A stretch of DNA of 64,000 bases from a bacterium 210820-DFI.6.37 (GTDB lineage: Bacteria; Bacillota; Clostridia; Peptostreptococcales; Anaerovoracaceae): NCBI GenBank assembly GCA_020558355.1, contig JAJCKG010000007.1, positions 1-64,000 of the forward strand, written 5' to 3'. The position numbers were made by a program, and so were the translations under genes. Positions 57,914 to 64,000 of the stretch are shown piece after piece. Numbering within the stretch: the first letter of the stretch is position 1; every line of letters begins with the position of its first letter. The notes under the pieces are model-generated. The model did no database searches. It was given only the letters and a program-made list of their open reading frames with translations, and was not told the origin of the DNA.

Positions 57914-58913
57914 TAATCTCCTCTAAATCCGCGATGGAATCCTTTATAATCGTTACAACGCCTTCCCGCGCGTATGGTATTCCTTTGAGTATGGTATTCT
58001 TTACCGCCTTGGCGTTGGAAGAACCGTGCATTTTGATCATGGCTCCGTCTACGCCCAGGATCGGGGCTCCGCCGTATTCGGAGTAATCGAACTCGTCTTT
58101 CAGCTCGTAGAGCTTTCCTTTCAAAAACATCGCTCCGAATTTGGCTTTCGCACCTTCTACGAATTTCTTTTTTACCAGCTTCAGGATGTTCCAGGCCAGG
58201 CCTTCTGTCAGCTTTAAGATGACGTTTCCCACAAAGCCGTCGCAGACGATTACGTCGCAGGCTCCCGCCGGAACTTCTCTGGCCTCTACATTTCCGATAA
58301 AGTTGATGGGCGCCTGGGAAAGCTGCTTGTACGCTTCTTTTGTTACGCTGGTTCCTTTTCCCTCTTCAACGCCCAGATTTACAAGTCCCACCTTCGGGCC
58401 CGGGCGTCCGAATACCTTCTCTACATATATACTGCCCATTGTTCCGTATTCTAGTAAATTATGCGGCTTGGATTCCGCGCTGGCGCCCGCGTCTACTAAA
58501 AGACAGGCTTTTCCGCCCAGCACCGGGTAGATGCTGGCAAGAGCCGGACGGTCGATGCCGTTGATTCTTCCCAGGATCATTCTTCCGGCTACAACCTGGG
58601 CTCCGGTGTTTCCCGCGGAGACAAACAGGTCGCCTTCTCCGTCTCTCAGCATAGTCAGCCCTTTGACCATAGAGGAATCTTTTTTCCGCTTAATGGCTTT
58701 TACCGGGCTGTCTTCATTGGTAATGACTTCACTCGCGTGAACTACTGTAATTTTTTTCTTATCATATTTATACTTTTTCAGTTCCTCCTGTATCTGGTCC
58801 TCAATTCCTACGATACAGATTTCATGCTCAGTCTCTTTAGAAGCTTCTACTGCCCCTTTTACGATTTCCATCGGCGCGTGATCGCCGCCCATACCATCAA
58901 GTATTATTCTCAT
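57894..58913 (-). CDS. plsX: Phosphate acyltransferase PlsX
   Basis: Makes acyl-phosphate from acyl-ACP, the substrate of PlsY encoded at 50.7-51.4 kb. The 339 residues start MRIILDGMGGDHAPMEIVKGAVEASKE and contain LLVDAGASAESKPHNLLEYG and a conserved VCDGFVGNVILKLTEGLAW segment. Unusually for the common plsX-acpP-rnc order, no acpP lies between plsX and rnc here. It is the first gene of the long operon that runs to miaB, with a TTGCAA/TATTAT promoter upstream. Confidence 0.96.
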   Translation of the reverse strand: MRIILDGMGGDHAPMEIVKGAVEASKETEHEICIVGIEDQIQEELKKYKYDKKKITVVHASEVITNEDSPVKAIKRKKDSSMVKGLTMLRDGEGDLFVSAGNTGAQVVAGRMILGRINGIDRPALASIYPVLGGKACLLVDAGASAESKPHNLLEYGTMGSIYVEKVFGRPGPKVGLVNLGVEEGKGTSVTKEAYKQLSQAPINFIGNVEAREVPAGACDVIVCDGFVGNVILKLTEGLAWNILKLVKKKFVEGAKAKFGAMFLKGKLYELKDEFDYSEYGGAPILGVDGAMIKMHGSSNAKAVKNTILKGIPYAREGVVTIIKDSIADLEEIIAGEQQ

Positions 58914-59004
58914 CCTCTTCCTCCATTAATTTTATAATCCGCGCGGCCTGCCTTTGCGGCGCTTGCATTTGCCATTTTCATTTGCATATAAAGATACAGA
59001 ATAA

Positions 59005-59033
59005 ATAATATCACAAATGGAAGGGATTTGCAA
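59005..59033 (-). promoter_or_regulatory. plsX operon promoter
   Basis: TTGCAA (59028-59033) and TATTAT (59005-59010) with 17-base spacing on the minus strand, about 90 bases before plsX. Confidence 0.7.
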
Positions 59034-59091
59034 ATTTGTGTTGGACTCGGACCTGCGGAGGGCCAGAGGCGGTTCGGCAGCGGGCGGCAAA

Positions 59092-59137
59092 AAAAACGTG
59101 TAAAATCAATCAAAACCGATTCATTTTACACGTTTTT
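59092..59137. terminator. Terminator of the pilus operon
   Basis: 20-base inverted repeat (59092-59111 with 59118-59137, one mismatch) with A5 and T5 ends, 17 bases after the stop of the last pilin gene. It separates the pilus operon from the plsX promoter. Confidence 0.93.
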
Positions 59138-59153
59138 ATAGTTTCGCCTTTTT

Positions 59154-59843
59154 TTATTCGTACTGGTCGTTTCTTCGGAGTATCCATCCGATGACAAAGA
59201 GGGTCAGCCCTGCCGCCGCGAAAAGCGGTACTGGCCACCAGAGCTGTCCGGTCTGCGGAAGCCTTGTTTCGCCCGGCTTTGCCGGTTCGCTTCCCGGACT
59301 GGTTCCCGATTCCTGGGCTTTTGTAACTGTCCCCGCTTTTGGAGAGGCGTCCACATCATAGATCAGGCCGCTTCCCTCCTTTAAAGGAACCGTCACTAGG
59401 AAAGGCGCAAGCCGGGAATATCCCTCCGCTGGTGAATCCTGCGTTACCAGATAAAGGCCCAGCTCCAGATCAGAAAAGCGCACGGTTCCCGCGGAAACCT
59501 TTTTTTCCGCCTTGACTGCCGCTTTTTTGTCCGCCGCGTAGTCTGCCAGCTCTTGAGCCAGCTCCTGTGATGAAAGCTTTTCTAAAGAAAACGGGCAGCT
59601 GGAAAAGGCCTTCGTATATGTGAAAGAATAATTTCCATCGTCAAGCTTTACTGACGCTACTTTATACAGCCGCAGTGCCCCGCCGGAAACCTTTGACTGG
59701 CTTTCCGTATCCCGCACAGTCACTGTAATGGACCCTTTTCGATCCAGATCCGGCAGCTGATCTGCCGCAAAGGCGGGCGCGCCGGAACAACAGATCAGCA
59801 GAACGGATAAAATAAAAGGGATGCTTTTCTTTATAATCTTCAT
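59154..59843 (-). CDS. LPXTG-anchored minor pilin (Cna B-like)
   Basis: Surface protein of 229 residues with an N-terminal signal peptide (about 1-26, ending APAFA). A SpaA/Cna-B-like domain contains GSITVTVRDTESQSKVSGGALRLYKVASVKLDDGNYSF and the ELGLYLVTQD strand. The sorting signal LPQTG is followed by a hydrophobic helix and RRNDQYE. The position after the sortase gene suggests an anchoring (basal) or minor pilin subunit of the pilus encoded in this operon. No pilin-motif lysine was recognised with confidence. Confidence 0.85.
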   Translation of the reverse strand: MKIIKKSIPFILSVLLICCSGAPAFAADQLPDLDRKGSITVTVRDTESQSKVSGGALRLYKVASVKLDDGNYSFTYTKAFSSCPFSLEKLSSQELAQELADYAADKKAAVKAEKKVSAGTVRFSDLELGLYLVTQDSPAEGYSRLAPFLVTVPLKEGSGLIYDVDASPKAGTVTKAQESGTSPGSEPAKPGETRLPQTGQLWWPVPLFAAAGLTLFVIGWILRRNDQYE

Positions 59844-59848
59844 TTCAA

Positions 59849-60664
59849 TTACCTCTTTTTTCTTTTTCTGGTGGACACCAGCAGCCAGATCAGCAGAGCC
59901 GCCAGAACAGGCGCGGCCAAAGCAGGCGCCACGATTACCGGGTCGATCTGCAGAGCGTCCGCCGTAACCCGGGCGTTATCCTGATTCGGGACCCGATGGC
60001 CCCGCACCAGCATACGGTGCGTATTGATGCCATAAGGCGTACAGGTCACCAGCGTACACAGGTCCTTTCCCTTCTCGATTCGCAGGGCGGTCAGATCGTC
60101 CGGAAGGACCGTCAGAATCTGATCCACCTCATAGGTCAGAACTTCATCTAATGTCCGAATTATGAAGGTATCCCCTTCCTCCATCTGATCCAGATTGCTG
60201 AACAGCTTTGCTGAGGGCAGACCCCGGTGGCCTGACAAAACGCAGTGGGAGCTTTTTCCGCCCACTGGAAGAGATGTTCCCTCAATATGGCCGATGGCCG
60301 TCTGCAGCACGCCCTCATCCGTCCCGTGATAAATAGGAAGAGAACACTGAATCTTGGGAATCTCAATGTATGCCATGACCTGCGTGTTATCCACCTTCAG
60401 CTGACTTTCATATTCCTTCAGTTCCTCCTTTGTCAGCTTCCAGTGAATGCCGTTTTTTCCAATGGCCTTGTTGTACTGGACCGCTCTGTTCCAGATTGTT
60501 TCGTAAGTGTCGTCATCCAGAGCGGCGACAGACTTTGTATATCCGGCAATGGCCCTGGACTGGTGAAAGGAGTTCCAATAGTCGCTGAGGGTAGGATACA
60601 GCAGCAGGGACAGCCCTATAACGAAAATCGATATAAGTAAAATTGTAGGCAAGCGTTTTTTCAT
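59849..60664 (-). CDS. srtC: Class C (pilin-polymerising) sortase
   Basis: Membrane transpeptidase that joins pilin subunits. It has an N-terminal transmembrane helix (about 6-25), the catalytic domain with His146 (LSGHRGLP), Cys208 (TLVTCTPYGINTHR) and Arg217, and a C-terminal transmembrane helix and basic tail. The latter is typical of class C. The canonical lid motif DP(F/W/Y) is not seen before the catalytic domain. The gene sits between the backbone and minor pilin genes. A GC-rich hairpin precedes it and may lower its expression relative to the pilins. Confidence 0.92.
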   Translation of the reverse strand: MKKRLPTILLISIFVIGLSLLLYPTLSDYWNSFHQSRAIAGYTKSVAALDDDTYETIWNRAVQYNKAIGKNGIHWKLTKEELKEYESQLKVDNTQVMAYIEIPKIQCSLPIYHGTDEGVLQTAIGHIEGTSLPVGGKSSHCVLSGHRGLPSAKLFSNLDQMEEGDTFIIRTLDEVLTYEVDQILTVLPDDLTALRIEKGKDLCTLVTCTPYGINTHRMLVRGHRVPNQDNARVTADALQIDPVIVAPALAAPVLAALLIWLLVSTRKRKKR

Positions 60665-60679
60665 ATAAGGTTCTCCTTA

Positions 60680-60719
60680 CTGCTGTATGCCGGAGAAGCT
60701 AAGCCCCTCCGGCAGCAGC
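60680..60719 (-). other. Intercistronic hairpin between backbone pilin and sortase
   Basis: GCCGGAG / CTCCGGC (60689-60695 with 60707-60713), extended by a CTGCTG/CAGCAG pairing, forms a long hairpin on the pilus transcript without a U-run. It may protect or partly attenuate the transcript. Confidence 0.55.
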
Positions 60720-60753
60720 AGAAATATTCGTTCCTGTTTTCAGGAGCTTATGC

Positions 60754-62397
60754 TTACTTTTCAGCGTTTATACGTCTGCGGGTAATGAGCAGAACGCCAG
60801 CTCCTACTACCAGGACGCCGCCCAGGATGTAGAAGATGGTGGTTCCCATGCCGCCTGTGGATGGAAGAACCGCACCGCTCTGGTTGACAACGTCCATGGA
60901 TAATGTGCCATCCTCGCCTACAGTAACTGTATTATTGTTTGTCGCCTCTGCTGTGAATTCATACGTGTTGTCGGTAGCATTCTGGCTAAAGCTAATCTTT
61001 ACATCAAAGTCGGCAATTTTGTTATACCCGTCCGGGACAACGATTTCAGAAATCGTGTAAGTACCCGCTCCCAGACCGGTGAAGGTCAGTTTACCCTCAC
61101 TATTAACAAATGCCTCTACATTTGTAGTGCCGCCTGTTCCATTTAATGTAGTTTCTGTTTCTTTTTTATATTTTGTCGAGGTGTCTACATATTTAGAAGT
61201 ATCAATTCCTTCTGTCGCAGGATCGTCTGTCGTATAAGTACCATCTTTCAGATTCCAATAGGTTCCGTCTTCAGATTCCACATAGACATCTCCGGTTGTA
61301 ACCACTTGCTTCACGCCATCTCCGGTGATTCTAAAGGCGGCTCCCGTCAGGGCATTTTTTCCATCCGTCTTGTTAATTGTCAGTGCTGTCGTATAGGTTT
61401 TTGTCTTGGATTCGCCGGATTTCCCTTTTGGTTCATTCTCACCAAAGTCGTCTTCGCTTTTGTCATAGTCCTGTGTGTAGGAAGGGTCATTGGAGTATTC
61501 AATCGTGGCTGCATTGCTGTTGCCCTGAACTGTTCCAACGGCAGCCTTATCATTTACCGTTGCTGTATATTTAATAACGATTTCAGCACCTTCTGTATAC
61601 TTTGCAGCGACTAAATCCTTGAGAATAAAGCGAATGGTCTTCCCATCTTCACTTTTTGTGACCGTATAAGCAGTCTCAGCCAGAGGATCACCTCCTCCAA
61701 CCGTAATACTGGTTAGGTCCTTATAAGTCAATCCCTCTGACAGAGTGTCCTTTGCCACAAATTTATACCATTTGTATCCTGTCAGGTCCGGGACCTTTGA
61801 AGTCAGGGTAAAAGTCACATCATCACCGATGGATGCGGAATTTGCGCTGACGAAATTCTGCCCATCAACGATTTGCTTCTCTACCGACGGATATACTGCT
61901 TTGACATTGATTGTAGTATCCTTTCCAGACAATGTATTCATGGAAAACATTGTGGCATAGCCTGGAGAAGCAGCGCTTCCGCCTCTCGGGTTCATAACAT
62001 AGTAGCCATAGTCGAGATTAGTTGTCGCAGTAGATGTCGTAGCTTCTACAGACTTTGCCGGATCAATTTTCGATTTAATTGCATATTCCGTCAGCGCCTT
62101 GGCCAGATTGGAGAGCACACTAGCATCATCTTTATTCTTTTGAATAAAATCAACCAGATTTTGACCATCCGTCATGCTATTGTAGGAAAATTTTTCAAAT
62201 GCGCTATTTACCGTATAAGAATAAGCGTCCCCGCTTTGGGTCAGATCCAGCACCTTATACAGGTCATATGTTTTTCCATCTGTTGTGCCATTGATTATCA
62301 GATCCCCTGTCTGGGCTGACGCAAAGGCCGGCACAGCCATGGCCACTAGCATGATACACGCCAGCAGCATGGTAAATAATTTGTTTCGTAGTTTCAT
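60754..62397 (-). CDS. LPXTG-anchored major (backbone) pilin
   Basis: Secreted surface protein of 547 residues. It has a signal peptide ending near PAFASAQ, an N-terminal fimbrial domain with the pilin-motif region NVKAVYPSVEKQIVD, and a Cna-B domain starting TTALTINKTDGKNALTGAAFRITG with the isopeptide acceptor pattern ISEIVVPDGYN. The C-terminus is the sorting signal LPSTG plus helix and RRRINAEK. The expected YPK lysine is displaced (YPSVEK), so the crosslinking lysine is uncertain. An AAAGGA site precedes the ATG at 62397; an upstream ATG lacks one. Confidence 0.9.
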   Translation of the reverse strand: MKLRNKLFTMLLACIMLVAMAVPAFASAQTGDLIINGTTDGKTYDLYKVLDLTQSGDAYSYTVNSAFEKFSYNSMTDGQNLVDFIQKNKDDASVLSNLAKALTEYAIKSKIDPAKSVEATTSTATTNLDYGYYVMNPRGGSAASPGYATMFSMNTLSGKDTTINVKAVYPSVEKQIVDGQNFVSANSASIGDDVTFTLTSKVPDLTGYKWYKFVAKDTLSEGLTYKDLTSITVGGGDPLAETAYTVTKSEDGKTIRFILKDLVAAKYTEGAEIVIKYTATVNDKAAVGTVQGNSNAATIEYSNDPSYTQDYDKSEDDFGENEPKGKSGESKTKTYTTALTINKTDGKNALTGAAFRITGDGVKQVVTTGDVYVESEDGTYWNLKDGTYTTDDPATEGIDTSKYVDTSTKYKKETETTLNGTGGTTNVEAFVNSEGKLTFTGLGAGTYTISEIVVPDGYNKIADFDVKISFSQNATDNTYEFTAEATNNNTVTVGEDGTLSMDVVNQSGAVLPSTGGMGTTIFYILGGVLVVGAGVLLITRRRINAEK

Positions 62398-62500
62398 CGT
62401 TTCATGTCCTTTCTTCATTTATTTCTCTTGCTATTAATAAATATAGTATTATCTATGGGGTACAGGACCGGTATTTGTACCATTTACCGAAGTCCAAGGC

Positions 62501-64000
62501 TTAAACCTTCAACCTCCTTTCCCGTTTTCGCCTTGCGCTGTATCCGTATATAACGCTGGCCGCCAAAAGAAGCAGCCCGCCTGACAGATAGTAGATCCAG
62601 GAGCCCGGCCCTCCGGTGTCGGGGAGCTTGTAGCCCGGGTTGTTTGGAAGTTGAATCACATAAACCGTTGTTTCATAAGTCAGGCTCTGGTTCGCAACTG
62701 TAATTGGTTGCTTCCCACCGTCTCCTATCTCCGCAGTTCCTGATCCGCCTGTAACAGTGACAGGCTGCGCATTATTTCCATCCTTACTCAGGGCCAGCTT
62801 AACGCTGTCTTTCGGCAGGTTATATCCATCAGGAGCCTTGGTTTCAACGATGTAATAGGTTGTATCAGGCTCAACCTTGAAGTTATCCGCAATTACGCCA
62901 CCTTCTCCGACCGTTATATTCTCATATCCATCCATAGGAACAGCGTTATCATCTGACGGGTCCGCATTGTATATGCTGAATTCCGCTCCGGCCAGAACAG
63001 CATAACTCATATCCGTTTTTATGAGGTCCACATAAATTGGATCGTTTTTGATCTGCCAGCCATCCGTCAACAAATGGCCATTCTCATCAGTGCGGATGTA
63101 AAGCATGTTTGCCTCTTTTTGGGGATCTTGCTTGAGATTCTCTTGATTCTCTGTGTAGCAGACTGAAATTTTCCATTCTTCCGGGTTATCCTGACTTTTC
63201 TGATAGCCTGCCGGAGCCTTTGTTTCTGTCAGCGTATAGGTGCCGCACGGAAGATTTTCCGCTCTGTAAGTACCTGTCCCTATTCCGGCATCATCCTTTA
63301 CTTCATTAACGCTGTATGTGTCGCCCTTGCTATCCTTCAGTTCAAATACAGCGCCCTGAAGCTTCTCCGTGGTATCTTCCCGATTCACCTTGTCAAATTC
63401 AACATCGTACAGCAGGCCCCGCACATAGGGCTGCTGAAAATCAACAGTCCCATCATCATATTCTAACGTAGCGGAATTATTTACTTTGTAGGATTCCGCA
63501 GCACCCTCTTGACTGTTTATGTTTTCTGCGGCACTGTTAAAGCCAGTCTTTGAAACATCGAGCCGTACTTTATAAACCAGTTCTGACACATTCAGCGCCC
63601 AGGATTCATACTTATATACAGTTTCCGTCCGGACCTTTCCGTCATGATCCATCCACTCCACTTCCTTTGATTCATCTGTCTTGACCTTGTCAATGGTTGG
63701 GTTTTCTTTGATTTTTGGTATCCAGGTCAGCGTCCTTGTACTTTCGTTATATGTAGGCTCTGTGTCATAATCGCCTGCCACAACCGATTCAAATTCTATG
63801 TAGCCTCCCATTTCATCTGTCACCTGGTCTAAAATTGCCTTCTGGGCAACATCCGACATGATAAGCCGCTCCGCTTCTTCAGAAAGCATAACAACTTCCG
63901 AGTCTCCGCTTTTAATAGAAAGACCAGTAAGTACATATGTTTCGCTGCCTCCATCACCTATTTGAAGATAAATAGTAATATTATTCGCCTGACTCCAGTA
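62501..64000 (-). CDS. LPXTG-anchored pilus tip/adhesin protein, N-terminus outside window
   Basis: The frame is open without a stop to the window edge, so only the last 499 residues are visible; an internal ATG at 63889 is not the start. After a beta-rich, probably VWA-linked region there are two Cna-B/SpaA domains. One has EKLQGAVFELKD...GTYTLTETKAPAGY, and the second has AVLAGAEFSIYN...TYYIVETKAPDGYN; each shows the ETKAP glutamate used for isopeptide bonds. The C-terminus carries LPDTG, a hydrophobic helix and a basic tail. Position before the backbone pilin and the Cna-B layout fit a tip or ancillary pilin. Confidence 0.88.
   Translation of the reverse strand, partial: YWSQANNITIYLQIGDGGSETYVLTGLSIKSGDSEVVMLSEEAERLIMSDVAQKAILDQVTDEMGGYIEFESVVAGDYDTEPTYNESTRTLTWIPKIKENPTIDKVKTDESKEVEWMDHDGKVRTETVYKYESWALNVSELVYKVRLDVSKTGFNSAAENINSQEGAAESYKVNNSATLEYDDGTVDFQQPYVRGLLYDVEFDKVNREDTTEKLQGAVFELKDSKGDTYSVNEVKDDAGIGTGTYRAENLPCGTYTLTETKAPAGYQKSQDNPEEWKISVCYTENQENLKQDPQKEANMLYIRTDENGHLLTDGWQIKNDPIYVDLIKTDMSYAVLAGAEFSIYNADPSDDNAVPMDGYENITVGEGGVIADNFKVEPDTTYYIVETKAPDGYNLPKDSVKLALSKDGNNAQPVTVTGGSGTAEIGDGGKQPITVANQSLTYETTVYVIQLPNNPGYKLPDTGGPGSWIYYLSGGLLLLAASVIYGYSARRKRERRLKV

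Overview
The window is one contiguous piece of a bacterial chromosome of roughly 50% G+C, almost all of it read from the minus strand. The gene content points to an anaerobic, spore-forming member of the Clostridia (Bacillota). The evidence is spoIVA and bofA, a Firmicutes-type dnaX/ybaB/recR cluster following the SRP RNA, LPXTG surface proteins with a sortase, an energy-converting hydrogenase and several amino-acid permeases. A narrower placement (for example an amino-acid fermenter of the Anaerovoracaceae type) is only inference.

Region 1 (1-14.7 kb) is the classical transcription/translation cluster, read rpmG-secE-nusG-rplK-rplA-[L10 leader]-rplJ-rplL-rpoB-rpoC-rpsL-rpsG-fusA-tuf; tuf is cut by the window edge. 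Promoters with 17-bp spacers precede rpmG and rpoB, an attenuator hairpin lies between rplL and rpoB, and RpoB and RpoC both carry long acidic C-terminal tails. Region 2 (14.9-16.4 kb) is an ECF sigma factor with a membrane anti-sigma-like partner. Region 3 (16.6-22.3 kb) is a six-gene group 4 [NiFe] (Ech) hydrogenase operon. Its large subunit keeps both Ni-binding motifs, and its ferredoxin subunit is enlarged to six [4Fe-4S] motifs.

Region 4 (22.6-28.1 kb) holds three APC-family amino-acid permeases, each with its own promoter and terminator. Two are close paralogs whose 5' leaders share a structured element starting at the predicted +1 and keeping its stems by compensatory changes. This is the best candidate for an undescribed regulatory RNA here. 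Region 5 (28.2-31.3 kb) is bofA, recR, ybaB, dnaX and the SRP RNA. Region 6 (31.4-38.4 kb) has a secreted repeat/PepSY protein, a HypE-like AIR-synthase protein, a divergent ligA, pcrA and a site-2 protease.

Region 7 (38.5-46.4 kb) is more accessory: a double-LysM protein, cardiolipin synthase, a CsoR-type repressor with a metal P-type ATPase controlled by three matching 16-bp operators, an MFS exporter, a PAS/pseudo-receiver protein and an unknown nuclease-like protein. Region 8 (46.8-59.0 kb) is a long housekeeping operon plsX-rnc-smc-ftsY-der-plsY-gpsA-miaB followed by spoIVA (TTG start). Its PlsY has an unusual N-terminal extension. Region 9 (59.1-64.0 kb) is a sortase-assembled pilus operon: tip protein (5' end outside the window), backbone pilin, class C sortase and minor pilin. 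No tRNA, rRNA, insertion sequence, prophage or CRISPR array was seen.
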